A stretch of 64,000 nt of DNA from Calothrix sp. NIES-2098 (GTDB lineage: Bacteria > Cyanobacteriota > Cyanobacteriia > Cyanobacteriales > Nostocaceae). The notes below the pieces were generated by a model. That model was not told the origin of the DNA. It ran no database searches and saw nothing but the letters and a program-made list of their open reading frames with translations. The translations under genes were made by a program, and so were the position numbers. The DNA is taken from positions 158,569 to 222,568 of the forward strand of contig AP018173.1 in NCBI GenBank assembly GCA_002368175.1. The letters run 5' to 3'. Positions 9,010 to 18,317 of the stretch are shown here, one piece after another. How positions within the stretch are numbered: position 1 is the stretch's first letter; each line of letters opens with the position of its first letter.

Positions 9010-10098
9010 ATGAAGGTTCAAAGGGTTCGCATCCCCGATACTGACAGAGTGACGTGGTTGGTGCTGGATGACAACTATCTATCAATTCAACCCATTCAGA
9101 GCTATTTGCAGTACCTAGAAAGCATTGAACGTTCTCCCAACACAGTTCATGCTTACGCAGGTCACTTAAAGCTGTTCTGGGAATTTTTGAGGGATTCCAA
9201 AATTGATTGGAAGGATATCAGTTTAGAAAAGCTAGCAGATTTTATTCACTGGTTGCGTAGTCCAGAACCAAAGGTTATTTCTATTCAAACCCAAGAAGCC
9301 AAACGAACTGAGCGTACTGTTAACACTATCCTTTCTGCCGTTTGTAACTTCTACGATTTTCACTACCGGATGGGAAATGTAGAAGAACTGAAAGTTTACG
9401 GTCAGCAGTTTTACTCTGGAAGTCGTTCATATAAGCCATTTTTACACCACATTACAAAGGGCAAACCAGTAAAAAAAAGTCTCATCAAATTAAAAGAACC
9501 TCGCATACCACCGGAGATTTTAACAGGTAAGCAAGTAAGAGAGCTAATTTCAGCTTGTAATTGTAGACGAGATAAGTTTTTGATTTCCTTGCTTTATGAG
9601 AGTGGAATGAGAATTGGACAAGCTTTAGGGCTACGTCATGAAGATGTTCGTTCATGGGATAACGAGATTTATATTGTCCCAAGAACAAACAATGTTAATG
9701 GTGTAAGAGCTAAATCTAAAAACTCTTATGTAGTTCACGTTTCCAAAGAACTAATGACTCTTTATTCCGATTACTTAATTTACGAGTATCCAGAGGATTT
9801 GGAGTCAGATTATGTATTTATTAATATTTGGGAAGGTGAAACAGGAAATGCTTTAACTTACTCAAGTGTTGCGGCTTTATTTCGTCGCTTAGAAAAGAAA
9901 ACGGGGATTAAAACCAGCCCACACATATTTCGGCATACCCATGCTACAGAATTAATCCGCCAAGGTTGGGACATGGCTCACGTTCAGAAGCGGTTAGGTC
10001 ATGCCAGCGTCCAAACTACTATCAATACCTACACTCACTTGACAGATAACGATCTCAAAGAAGCTTATCAAGAATATTTGCAGCAACGAGATAAATAA
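9010..10098 (+). CDS. tnpA: Tn554-type transposase A (tyrosine recombinase)
   Basis: This 362-residue tyrosine recombinase has a SAM-like N-terminal domain and a full catalytic set: ESGMRIGQALGLR (R), HIFRHTHATEL (HxxR), and LGHASVQTTINTYTHL (H and nucleophilic Y). Its length is close to the 361 residues of Tn554 TnpA. Its stop codon abuts the ATG of the next recombinase gene (TAA at 10096-10098, ATG at 10099), the tnpA-tnpB-tnpC order of Tn554-family elements. These genes jointly catalyse site-specific transposition. Confidence 0.88.
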   Translation: MKVQRVRIPDTDRVTWLVLDDNYLSIQPIQSYLQYLESIERSPNTVHAYAGHLKLFWEFLRDSKIDWKDISLEKLADFIHWLRSPEPKVISIQTQEAKRTERTVNTILSAVCNFYDFHYRMGNVEELKVYGQQFYSGSRSYKPFLHHITKGKPVKKSLIKLKEPRIPPEILTGKQVRELISACNCRRDKFLISLLYESGMRIGQALGLRHEDVRSWDNEIYIVPRTNNVNGVRAKSKNSYVVHVSKELMTLYSDYLIYEYPEDLESDYVFINIWEGETGNALTYSSVAALFRRLEKKTGIKTSPHIFRHTHATELIRQGWDMAHVQKRLGHASVQTTINTYTHLTDNDLKEAYQEYLQQRDK

Positions 10099-12023
10099 AT
10101 GGAACCTCTTCACATCTGCTGGTCAGAATCAAAACAAAAAGATTTGGAGACTCAACTAGTAGGATTTTGGGCAAAAGACGTATGGAATAGAACCGAATGT
10201 CCTTTAGCTAAAGATGTTATCTGGAAAGGTAACAATGGCAAAACTATTGGAATCAAGGAAATACAGTTTAACGGCAAATCTAAATCAATTAATACAGAAA
10301 TTAAATATGTTCTATGGCAGAGATTGGAAAAACAGGAACTATCGCCAATGACTCTTTGGCGACAGGTTCATATCCATATTCGCTGGATTACTGAATGGAT
10401 AAACCAAGTAGCTCCTAATACTACTTCCTTTATGGAAAAAAGCCTAACACAATGGGAGCTTTCTTTTCGGTCATATGTAGTATCTCAAGGAAAGTTATGT
10501 ACAAAAAAAGAAAATATATAGCTGAAGGTGAAATTCGATTTAGTCCAAAATGTGACTATCGGATATCTACCCTCAGAACAATATATGAAACTTTGCAGGA
10601 AGCTTACGATGAACGTTCTGAGTATGAGAAAGATATTTGGGATATGCGAAAGTTAGGGGTAAAGCTTGTCAAATCAGCAAGAGACCACCACCTAAACTTT
10701 ACGTTAATTTTGCAGCCTTGGTTGCGCCAAGCGACTAAATCTTATATTCGCTATTGTCTTGCTATTCAAGCAGGAGGAACTTGCCGTAATAAACTTAAGT
10801 ACCTCAGCCATTTTTCTGAATTTATTAATAAATTAGCTACAGAAATTCGTCCCGAAGATATTAATCGTTCATTGATTGTTGAATATTTAAGTGACTTAGC
10901 ATCTTTGGATTTAACCAGTTCATATAGACAAGGTTCAATTGGTGCTTTAAAGGAATTTTTAGAGCTATCTACAAGAGAAGGATGGGTTAATGTAACAGAA
11001 AAAAGTTTAATTTATCCTAGTGATTATCCCAAAACTACTGAACATTTACCTAAATATATTTCTTCTTATGTCATCGAACAATTGAATCAACATCTAGATG
11101 CCTTACCACCTTACATTATGAGGATGGTGTTGATTTTAGAAGAAACGGGAAGACGGATTAGTGAAGTTTGCTGTCTACCTTGGGACTGTATTAAACAGGA
11201 TTCTCAGGGAGATTGGTTTTTAATTCACTATCAATACAAAATGAAAAAGCAAGATAGTATTCCTGTCAGTAAGGAATTAGCAGCAGTTATTCAAGAACAG
11301 CAGGAATTTATTATTAGTCAATGGGGTCAAGGTTTTCCATATCTTTTTCCTACTCCTAAGCCTTGGGGTAAGGGAGAACCAATGAGTGGTAGTAATTTTA
11401 ATTATGCTTTAAAAAAGCTGGCTTACGAGAAGAATATCTGTGATGAATCAGGAGATATTTATCAATTTCACTCTCACCAATTTCGTCATACAGTAGGGAC
11501 GCGCATGATTAATAATGGGGTTCCGATACATATTGTGCAGCGTTACCTTGGGCATACATCATTAGAAATGACGTTACGTTATGCCCACATCCACGACCAA
11601 ACCCTTAAAGCGGAATTTGCTAAATATCAGGGTAGGATGGTGGATATTACTGGCAAGATTGTTCAAACAGAAAGCGTCATTGCAGAGATGGCTTTCGGGT
11701 CAAATCTAGACAATATTGATGAGCAATGGATGAAGCAGAATATACTAGCCCAGGCGTTGCCTAATGGTCTTTGCAGCTTACCTGTAGTCCAGGGTGCTTG
11801 TCCTTATGGAGCTAACAAATGTTTAAGTTGTACTCATTTCAAGACTGATATTAGATATTTAGACAAACACCAAGAGCATTTAGAACGCACTAACAAAATA
11901 GTTGAATGGGCGCAGCAAAATCAAGGCAGTAAGAGAGCTAAGGAGATTCTTAAAGAAAATTTACCAGTTCAAGAAAATTTGGAGCGCATTATTGCAACCT
12001 TGGAGATTAACCATGAGGCATGA
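10099..12023 (+). CDS. tnpB: Tn554-type transposase B, needs a -1 frameshift
   Basis: Two overlapping frames together give about 640 residues, near the 630 of Tn554 TnpB. The first (10099-10521) ends shortly after an A7 tract. The second continues in the -1 frame to 12023 and carries the catalytic domain: ETGRRISEVCCLPWDC (R), HQFRHTVGTRM (HxxR), LGHTSLEMTLRYAHIHD (H, Y), then a Cys-rich tail (CPYGANKCLSCTHF). The junction reads A-AAA-AAA-G (10503-10510) in the zero frame, a classical -1 slippery heptamer, so expression by programmed frameshifting is plausible. A simple inactivating indel is the alternative. Confidence 0.8.
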
Positions 12024-12924
12024 AAGAAATATAGATGGTTTGCGTCAAAGTGCTGAACAGAGAAGTCAAGAAACTTTAAAGCGAACTGATGAGGCAATAA
12101 ACAGGTTGGTCAAGGCAGGAGAAAAAATTACTTTTCAATCGGTAGCTAAAGCAGCAGGAGTATCAGTTGCCTACCTTTATAAATATGATGAAATTAAACA
12201 ACGCATTGACCAGCTAAGAAAGCAACAATTTCCCATTAAAGGATTGCCACAAACGCAGAAAGTATCTGAAGATTCCCAAAAAGCTGTTGCGAAGACTTTA
12301 AAGGAGCGAATAAAGAAGCTGGAAGCTGAGAATAGGGGGTTACGCGACCATATTGAGGTCGTTCAGGGAATAGCTATGCAGGTTACAGATTTAAAACAAC
12401 AGGTAGAAGCTCTCAAGGCTGAAAATTTAAAACTTAAGGAGAAGTTAGAAGAGTCCGACCGCACAATTGCTTCTGCTCAGTTGCAAACAGTTGATGATTT
12501 AAAAGTGTCATCCCTAGATAAGAAAAGGTCAAAACGCCTAAGTATAAATAACAAAATTCAATTTGAGCTAGACGAATTGGGGGTTAGGATAAATTCAACC
12601 TTGTCGAAATTAATTAACTCAGCACCAGAAGAATTAGTGCTAAAGGCTATTGATGCACTTAAGGAAGCCCTAACAAACACCGAGGTACGTAATCCCTCTG
12701 GTTTCTTAGTGGAAGCCATTAAAAATACTTGGATACCTAATGAAGAGTATGTACAAAAAGTGGAACTCGACGTTTTCAATGAGTGGTATGAATTAGCACG
12801 AAAAAAAGGTTTAGTTCTTGCCAGCCAAAGCAGTAAAAATGGGATTTTACTTTACACAAATCATGAACAGTGGATACCATTCCCAGAAATGCTAATCAAG
12901 TATCCTATAGAAGAAATTAGATAG
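12013..12924 (+). CDS. tnpC: Tn554-type TnpC-like protein (DUF6262-like)
   Basis: The start is ATG 12013, overlapping the tnpB stop by 11 bases, which implies translational coupling. The 303-residue protein opens with MRHERNIDGLRQSAEQRS and a helix-turn-helix (ITFQSVAKAAGVSVAYLYKYDEIKQRI). A long coiled coil follows (about 95-165, with KKLEAENRGLRDHIEVVQ), then a C-terminal helical domain. Tn554 TnpC is shorter (about 125 residues) and affects transposition orientation and efficiency; the HTH and coiled-coil design fits a DNA-binding accessory factor. The extra C-terminal domain is unusual compared with the classical TnpC. Confidence 0.8.
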   Translation: MRHERNIDGLRQSAEQRSQETLKRTDEAINRLVKAGEKITFQSVAKAAGVSVAYLYKYDEIKQRIDQLRKQQFPIKGLPQTQKVSEDSQKAVAKTLKERIKKLEAENRGLRDHIEVVQGIAMQVTDLKQQVEALKAENLKLKEKLEESDRTIASAQLQTVDDLKVSSLDKKRSKRLSINNKIQFELDELGVRINSTLSKLINSAPEELVLKAIDALKEALTNTEVRNPSGFLVEAIKNTWIPNEEYVQKVELDVFNEWYELARKKGLVLASQSSKNGILLYTNHEQWIPFPEMLIKYPIEEIR

Positions 12925-13137
12925 CAAATTAACTAACATCAAAAGCTTAATGAAAGTATCAGGATTTTCCCAGCACTAGTGTATCTACGATAGGAATATA
13001 GTTCTCCTATAGACAAACTTTAAAATAACTCAGTTTAAATACTGTAGATATTCAGAAAAAGTTTATGCCACAAATATCTTAATCAGCTTCTAATTCTGCT
13101 GCCATTAATTAAATCTAGTATTAAAGAGAAATACGGT

Positions 13138-13956
13138 ATGCGGGGAGATCACGTTTACTACAATTGCGGTGCTTACAGCCATCATGGTATTGACTGTGGT
13201 GATGGTACAGTCATTCACTACACCAAAAGTCAAGGAAATATTTCTCGTATTTCTTGGGCTGACTTTGCATCAGGAATGACAGTTTTTGTAAAAGAGTATG
13301 GTCAATGTGATACACCAGATACTGTAGTTTGGCGTGCTGAAAGCAGATTAGGGGAAAATGCTTACGACCTATTTGATAATAATTGCGAACACTTTGCTAC
13401 ATGGTGCAAAACAGGTATACACGCAAGCGAGCAAGTAAGAAATGTAGGAGCAGTTGGAGTGGGAGCATCTGGAAGTGGAGCAGCAGTTGCAGGTAGTCTC
13501 GGTGTTGTTAGTGCTGCTGGAGCAGCTGCCGGGTTAAGTGGAGCAGGGATTATGTCAGGTCTGGCTACCGTAGGCGGAGTTGTTGGAGGTGGTGCAGTTG
13601 CAGGCATTGGTGCGCTTGGTTTAGCTCCTGCTGCTATCACAAAAATAGCTATGGATCAGGTTTTAACAGATGATGAAAACCTTCCAGATGATGAACGTGA
13701 AGCTCGTGCTGTTGGAAGAACCATGACAACTGTAGGTGCTTTAGCTGGTACTGCTGGAGCCGTTGGTACAGTCGCTGCTGCTGGAAGTGTTGCTGGTTTG
13801 AGCGCGGCTGGAATAACTTCTGGATTAGCAGCAGTTGGGGCGACAGTTGGAGGTGGAATGGTAGCAGGTGTTGCTATTACGGTTGCAGCACCTGCGGCTG
13901 CGGCTGCGGCTGTAGGCTTTGGTGCTTACAAACTCTGGAAATGGATATCAGAATAA
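13138..13956 (+). CDS. LRAT/NlpC-P60-fold hydrolase with hydrophobic Gly/Ala C-terminus
   Basis: This 272-residue protein starts directly with an LRAT-like domain: GDHVYYNCGAYSHHGIDCGDGTVIHY (histidines at 15-16 and 27) and NNCEHFATWC with the candidate nucleophile Cys83. The NCEHF box is the hallmark of the LRAT/H-rev107 thiol-acyltransferase or peptidase fold. Residues about 100-272 are almost entirely Gly/Ala/Val with glycine-zipper patterns, in two similar hydrophobic blocks separated by a charged hinge (DDENLPDDEREARAVGR). This suggests membrane insertion or a pore-like tail. A terminator at 14031 follows it. Substrate unknown; a membrane-targeting toxin or lipid-modifying effector is possible. 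Confidence 0.78.
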   Translation: MRGDHVYYNCGAYSHHGIDCGDGTVIHYTKSQGNISRISWADFASGMTVFVKEYGQCDTPDTVVWRAESRLGENAYDLFDNNCEHFATWCKTGIHASEQVRNVGAVGVGASGSGAAVAGSLGVVSAAGAAAGLSGAGIMSGLATVGGVVGGGAVAGIGALGLAPAAITKIAMDQVLTDDENLPDDEREARAVGRTMTTVGALAGTAGAVGTVAAAGSVAGLSAAGITSGLAAVGATVGGGMVAGVAITVAAPAAAAAAVGFGAYKLWKWISE

Positions 13957-14030
13957 TAATTTACTACTGTTAAGCGAAGTGAGCTAGACCAATCTGCACT
14001 TTGTAGTTTAAATACTACTTGCAACTATTA

Positions 14031-14058
14031 AATCCACCTAGCTAACAGGTGGATTTTT
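14031..14058 (+). terminator. intrinsic terminator after the LRAT gene
   Basis: Nine-bp stem AATCCACCT (14031-14039) / AGGTGGATT (14047-14055), 7-base loop, ending in TTTTT. It separates the LRAT gene from the following two-gene unit, which therefore probably has its own promoter or relies on read-through. Confidence 0.8.
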
Positions 14059-14079
14059 CAAGTAAAGATTCAAAAAAAT

Positions 14080-15339
14080 ATGATAGAACTTCAGACTACA
14101 TTTGAAATTCCCGATTGGATAGTACAAGGTTTAGAAAGCCAAGAATATGTACGAATTGGAGGAGTTATTCGTGATGCAAAAACAAAACACATCATTGCTA
14201 TGTTACGTGAAACAGTACCTGACATTTCACAAGCATCAACATTACTTACCCAAGCTGGCTCAGTTGCTAGTCTTGTTAATTTAGGTGTATCAATACTTAA
14301 TTTAGGCGTGTCGGTAATAGGATTTGCTTTGATACTGAAACGTTTAAAACAAATTGAGCAATGTCTTGAAGAGGATTTAAATCAAATTCAAGCAAACATA
14401 AATAATTTACACCGTAATTTTAATATTTCTGTTCATGCTAATTTTACTACTGCTCTTGATCTAGCTCGTGATGCTACTACAATGCTTCATCCCGAAAATC
14501 GCAGAAGTATGGCTACATCAGCTATTAATAGATTTTTAGAAGCTCAACATACTTATAATCAATATGTAGATATTTCAATCAATGAAAATATTAACTTTAC
14601 TGATAAGTATATATTATTTTTATCGTTAACCTATATAGCAAGAACACGTTGTTACTTAGAATTAGAAGAAATTAATTCAGCTATTTATTGCTTGAATGAA
14701 GGTAATGAAGTTCTTCGTCGTCATGTGGAAAAATATGTAAAAACTCTTCTTATATCTCAGCCAATAGCAAAAATTGTTCCAAAAACAATTGGTAATAATT
14801 TTGTAATATTAGGTTTAGGGAGTAGTTTAGAGAGTTCTGTTGAACTAAATAGACTAGTTAGTATTTGTAAATGGCTTGAGCCAGAATTTAATAGTATTTT
14901 AGATGACCAATATATATTGCTTGAGGCTCAAGAAAGAAATTTAGTCAAATTTCATCTTGATGGGATGGGGATGATACCGCTAGATGTAATTGCCACTGCT
15001 GCAACTCCTATGCTACCACTACCAATAATGCTTGGAAAATTTGTTGTAGATAAAACTGTAGAAACATTTTTTCCAACAGAAGAGAAAGCTGTAAAAGAAG
15101 AGCGTGATTGTACTGGTAAAGAAAAAAATAATTCTTACGATTTACTTCAGGTTGTAGAAAAGATTGAACAAATAATTGAAACTTATAATCGCTTTGAAAC
15201 TTATTTAGTAGAAGTGCAAGTTATCCAACAACTAGGAATGAGCTTTCAAAACTGGCTTAAATTAGCTTCTCAGAAAGAAGCCCAACAGCATGAAGTAGAA
15301 ACTATCTGTATTATCCCATTACAACCACTTAACCTATAG
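14080..15339 (+). CDS. hypothetical membrane/coiled-coil protein
   Basis: This 419-residue protein has no recognised family. Residues about 58-86 (SVASLVNLGVSILNLGVSVIGFALIL) form a strong hydrophobic segment followed immediately by a coiled coil (KRLKQIEQCLEEDLNQIQANINNLHRN). A helical, TPR-like middle region follows (AINRFLEAQHTY, TYIARTRCYLELEEINSAIYCLNEG), then a second weakly hydrophobic stretch (VIATAATPMLPLPIMLGKFVV). It ends two bases before the DUF3800 gene, so the two form an operon. The architecture suggests a membrane-anchored sensor or scaffold. Confidence 0.7.
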   Translation: MIELQTTFEIPDWIVQGLESQEYVRIGGVIRDAKTKHIIAMLRETVPDISQASTLLTQAGSVASLVNLGVSILNLGVSVIGFALILKRLKQIEQCLEEDLNQIQANINNLHRNFNISVHANFTTALDLARDATTMLHPENRRSMATSAINRFLEAQHTYNQYVDISINENINFTDKYILFLSLTYIARTRCYLELEEINSAIYCLNEGNEVLRRHVEKYVKTLLISQPIAKIVPKTIGNNFVILGLGSSLESSVELNRLVSICKWLEPEFNSILDDQYILLEAQERNLVKFHLDGMGMIPLDVIATAATPMLPLPIMLGKFVVDKTVETFFPTEEKAVKEERDCTGKEKNNSYDLLQVVEKIEQIIETYNRFETYLVEVQVIQQLGMSFQNWLKLASQKEAQQHEVETICIIPLQPLNL

Positions 15340-15341
15340 CG

Positions 15342-16457
15342 ATGGAACTATTGTTTTATTTAGACGAAAGCGGTAACACAGGTGATGCCATTGCCAAACA
15401 TGGTGTTGAAGACTCTTTTGCAGGGCAACCATCCTTTGCACTAGCTGGGGTTGGTGCTTTTATGGAAGATGAGTTAGAACAAATTGTACAAAACTTGAAG
15501 AGAAAACATAATGTTTATCTGTCAGAATTGAAGGCTTCCCGTCTCTTCATAAAAAAACCTAAATTTATTCAAGAATTGGTACAGACTTTAGTGGAAAGAG
15601 ATTACCCCTTGTTCATCGAACTGATGGACAAAAGGTATTTTATTGCAGTTAATATTGTATTATTTTATTTACTACACGTTTTAACCGTTAAGTATCCTTT
15701 GTTTCAAGGCTACGCGAGATATTTAGCGGGTTTAATTTCAGAACAGCTTGATGATGTTGTTTTGATTGAATTCAGTGAGTTTTGCCGATTCCCATCAAAA
15801 GAAAAACTTGTTCAATTTACTCAGTTGTTTCGTAAGGAAGTTTTGGCTACTTTTGACAAAGTGCCAATCGATAGCGATTTACTTAAACAGGTAACTCTTA
15901 TTGTAACGAACGGTGTGCTAGAAGCAGAGCAAAACAATGAGTTAGATGAAGACATATTTGAGAGATTTTTACCTCCACCTGACCGAAATAACAAGGGGGA
16001 GATAATCGCAATGTTGCCTCACACCAGTGCTTTTACCAATATGTATGCACGAATCAACCGTTTTGTAGATGATGATATGAAAATACGAATAATTCATGAT
16101 GAACAGGCACGTATTGGCGAGATTCTAAAAGTGCATGAAGATACACTCAGGACAAATCAGTTAACTAATATACTTCAGAAATTAACTTGGTGGGATAAAA
16201 ACGTTAATTATAAATTCACAGGTAAATCTAGTTTGGAATTCACTAAATCTAATACAAGCATTGGTATCCAAGTTGCAGACATTCTTGCAGGATTCTGTAC
16301 CAGATACTTCAACAAGATTAAAGCTAATCAGGTAGAAGAGGTGCGTTGTCATCACATAACGATTGAGCTACTCAAAAGTGTGTATTCGGGTGATGGTCGA
16401 GGGTTAAATATAATTGCTTCAGATGCTTCGATAGAAAGATTTTATTCGCCATTTTGA
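15342..16457 (+). CDS. DUF3800 family protein (RNase H-like fold predicted)
   Basis: This 371-residue protein begins MELLFYLDESGNTG, the N-terminal acidic DES motif diagnostic of DUF3800 (D8, E9). A C-terminal ADILAGF segment with a conserved Asp (IQVADILAGFCTRYF) completes the acidic set expected of an RNase H-like fold. DUF3800 proteins are often encoded in mobile and defence loci and are suspected nucleases. It starts two bases after the preceding membrane/coiled-coil gene, so the pair is translationally linked. Confidence 0.85.
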   Translation: MELLFYLDESGNTGDAIAKHGVEDSFAGQPSFALAGVGAFMEDELEQIVQNLKRKHNVYLSELKASRLFIKKPKFIQELVQTLVERDYPLFIELMDKRYFIAVNIVLFYLLHVLTVKYPLFQGYARYLAGLISEQLDDVVLIEFSEFCRFPSKEKLVQFTQLFRKEVLATFDKVPIDSDLLKQVTLIVTNGVLEAEQNNELDEDIFERFLPPPDRNNKGEIIAMLPHTSAFTNMYARINRFVDDDMKIRIIHDEQARIGEILKVHEDTLRTNQLTNILQKLTWWDKNVNYKFTGKSSLEFTKSNTSIGIQVADILAGFCTRYFNKIKANQVEEVRCHHITIELLKSVYSGDGRGLNIIASDASIERFYSPF

Positions 16458-16605
16458 AAGTTTAATGGTTCAATTACGGTTGTATAACCCTATACCCCTT
16501 TTCGATGTCCTTATCCAAAATTTCTTTTGGTTTTTCTACTTTTATCTCACATTCATCAGACCGAATACTTTCTTCGTTGTAGAAAACATTTATGACGTAA
16601 AACTT

Positions 16606-16965
16606 TTATAAATCAAAGTGTTTGTTGTTAAACCTATAGATAACTGCACAATCCCAATGCACCCGTGCTGTATAGTCGCGGTCAAATGTAAACCCGCACT
16701 GTGGGCATTTACCAGTGAATAAAGGATGGGTGTCTAGCAGTTCTAGCTGTTGCTGTTGCGTCCATCGCTGTTCGGGTTGCAAAATCAACTCGCCATTGTA
16801 GTAACTTGCGCCTTCTGGTTGCCATAGTTCCTCTACTTGGGCGTTGGGGTCTTCTCGAAAGTCGAGGCAGCTGTCACCATCTACCCCCGTTGGGTGAACG
16901 GCACAGACGAGGTGGGGGTTGTGGGCATAGAGGAGACAGCGATCGCATTGGTTGATTTTTGGCAT
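16606..16965 (-). CDS. zinc-ribbon-type conserved cyanobacterial protein
   Basis: This 119-residue protein has an N-terminal CDRCLLYAHNPHLVCAVHP cluster and a C-terminal CPQCGFTF ribbon with a further Cys (HWDC), enough to bind one or two zinc ions. The family seems common in cyanobacteria; its role is unknown. The start at 16965 is the first ATG of the frame. An open stretch without a start (16480-16605, minus strand) lies beyond its 3' end and may be a gene remnant. Confidence 0.65.
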   Translation of the reverse strand: MPKINQCDRCLLYAHNPHLVCAVHPTGVDGDSCLDFREDPNAQVEELWQPEGASYYNGELILQPEQRWTQQQQLELLDTHPLFTGKCPQCGFTFDRDYTARVHWDCAVIYRFNNKHFDL

Positions 16966-17050
16966 AAGTACTAGTGTACTCGCTTTGAAAATGATAACTT
17001 GTCAGGTCTACATCTTTATAGTACATTTGTACTTTACAAGAGAAATCCCT

Positions 17051-17080
17051 ATCCCCACTGATAAGGTGGGGATTTTATTT
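17051..17080 (+). terminator. terminator-like hairpin
   Basis: Eight-bp stem ATCCCCAC (17051-17058) / GTGGGGAT (17066-17073) followed by TTTATTTTA on the plus strand. Both neighbouring genes are on the minus strand, so its client transcript is unclear. Confidence 0.5.
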
Positions 17081-17126
17081 TATGCTGGGGTGTAACATCT
17101 CTGGTGGCTTACAGAGAGCGGCCCCA

Positions 17127-17480
17127 TCACTCCCCATCCTTAACTTCGAGCTGATAAATCTGCATCGATGGGTGTTCTTCCATCATCCGCCAATAGTACC
17201 CAGTAGGCAGCGGCGACACATTACCACCACAGCAATACAAAAAGATTGGCTCGTCCCGCTTCATCACTTTCTTAACTGTTTGCTCCAGGCTGGGGTCAGG
17301 GTTATCGCTGTCGTACCAAATGATGTGGGATTTGCCAAAGTATCCGGCTGCCATGAGACTAGCAGACAGCCATTCCATGATTGACTGAATTTCTTTTGGC
17401 TCAACGCCACAGCTTTGTTGAGCGTAACTTTCGATGGTTGGCTGTGCTGGCTTGGGTTTGAGGAAGTTCAGTAATTTCAT
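17127..17480 (-). CDS. hypothetical protein
   Basis: A 117-residue acidic/basic protein with a plausible start at ATG 17480. The sequence has a Pro/Lys-rich N-terminus (LKPKPAQPT), a helical middle (IQSIMEWLSASLMAAGYF) and a conserved-looking FLYCCGGNVSPLPTGYYWRMMEEHP. No family is recognised. An overlapping plus-strand frame has a less protein-like composition and is not annotated. Confidence 0.55.
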   Translation of the reverse strand: MKLLNFLKPKPAQPTIESYAQQSCGVEPKEIQSIMEWLSASLMAAGYFGKSHIIWYDSDNPDPSLEQTVKKVMKRDEPIFLYCCGGNVSPLPTGYYWRMMEEHPSMQIYQLEVKDGE

Positions 17481-17624
17481 GATATTGGGAATGCAACTAT
17501 TACCAGGATTCCCAAATTAGGGGGGTGCGTAGCTTGCTGCCTTTGGCATCCCTTAAGAGTCACATTTACCGCATCATTGCACTTTTTTCCTTTAAGAATT
17601 TTTTAGGGGCGATCGCCTATGACA

Positions 17625-17654
17625 CAACAAAAACCCCACTTCACCTGTGGGGTT
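17625..17654 (-). terminator. intrinsic terminator of the GST gene
   Basis: Read on the minus strand: stem AACCCCAC / GTGGGGTT (17654-17647 and 17639-17632), 7-base loop, then TTTTTGTTGT. It lies 17 bases beyond the glutathione S-transferase stop codon. Confidence 0.8.
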
Positions 17655-17670
17655 AGTTGGAATACGAGAA

Positions 17671-18315
17671 TTATTGAATGCTGTTGGCGTAGTCGTATTT
17701 ACCACCACGTTCAAGGGCGCGTTTGTAAGCAGGGCGCGCCTGAATGCGTTCAATAAATTGCTGAATCTTTGGTCGATTCTCAATTTGTTCAGGAAGCGTA
17801 GCGACAATTTCCAAAGGAAAGCTCATTTGGATATCGGCGGCGGTGAATTCTTCGCCTACAAACCATGTACTCTTACCAAGTTCAGCTTCTATATAGTCAA
17901 AGTGAAGCTTGATTTGGGGCGCGATAAATGCATCGTTGGCACTGCTGTTTTCTGCTGCAAAACGGTTAAAGATGAGGTTCATCACTAAAGGTGGCATTGC
18001 CGAACCTTCCGCATAATGCAACCAATAGGTGTAACGCAGACGCTCTGGTGTACCAGATGGTGGAATTAGCCGACCGTTGCCGTAGCGCTCTACTATGTAT
18101 TCGATAATCGCTCCTGACTCAGCAATAGTTTCCCCTGCATCTGTAATTACTGGTGACTTACCAAGCGGATGAACTTGCCGTAGTGATGCTGGTGCTTGCA
18201 TCGTCTTTGGGTCGCGTTCATAGTACTTGATGTCGTATTCGATACCTAATTCTTCAAGCAGCCATAGCACGCGCTGCGATCGCGAGTTGTTAAGATGATG
18301 GACAACAATCGTCAT
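17671..18315 (-). CDS. glutathione S-transferase family protein
   Basis: This 214-residue protein has the thioredoxin-like N-terminal domain (MTIVVHHLNNSRSQRVLWLLEELGIEY; Ser in NNSRSQR is a likely glutathione-activating residue; HPLGKSPVITDAGETIAESGAI carries the cis-Pro and ESGAI binding motif). An all-helical C-terminal domain follows (FTAADIQMSFPLE). The length is standard for a GST. It conjugates or reduces with glutathione in the cytoplasm; the substrate cannot be predicted. It starts two bases after the stop of the DUF4174 gene on the same strand, so they are probably co-transcribed. Confidence 0.9.
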   Translation of the reverse strand: MTIVVHHLNNSRSQRVLWLLEELGIEYDIKYYERDPKTMQAPASLRQVHPLGKSPVITDAGETIAESGAIIEYIVERYGNGRLIPPSGTPERLRYTYWLHYAEGSAMPPLVMNLIFNRFAAENSSANDAFIAPQIKLHFDYIEAELGKSTWFVGEEFTAADIQMSFPLEIVATLPEQIENRPKIQQFIERIQARPAYKRALERGGKYDYANSIQ

Positions 18316-18317
18316 AG

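Larger units (their letters stand above)
9010..12924 (+). mobile_element. Tn554-family transposition module
   Basis: Three contiguous genes in the order tyrosine recombinase, tyrosine recombinase, HTH/coiled-coil protein, with abutting or overlapping borders, match the tnpABC module of Tn554. The coordinates cover only the genes. Neither transposon end could be fixed by eye, so the cargo may be the downstream genes at 13138-16457. Confidence 0.75.

Noticed and set aside
13362..13640. Antisense frame of 92 codons inside the LRAT-type gene
   Set aside because: Its Pro/Ala/Thr-rich composition is the mirror of the Gly/Ala-rich coding strand; typical shadow frame.
16480..16605. Minus-strand open stretch encoding a peptide that ends EKGYRVIQP
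   Set aside because: It looks protein-like but has no start codon and is bounded by stops; may be a remnant, too weak to annotate as a gene.
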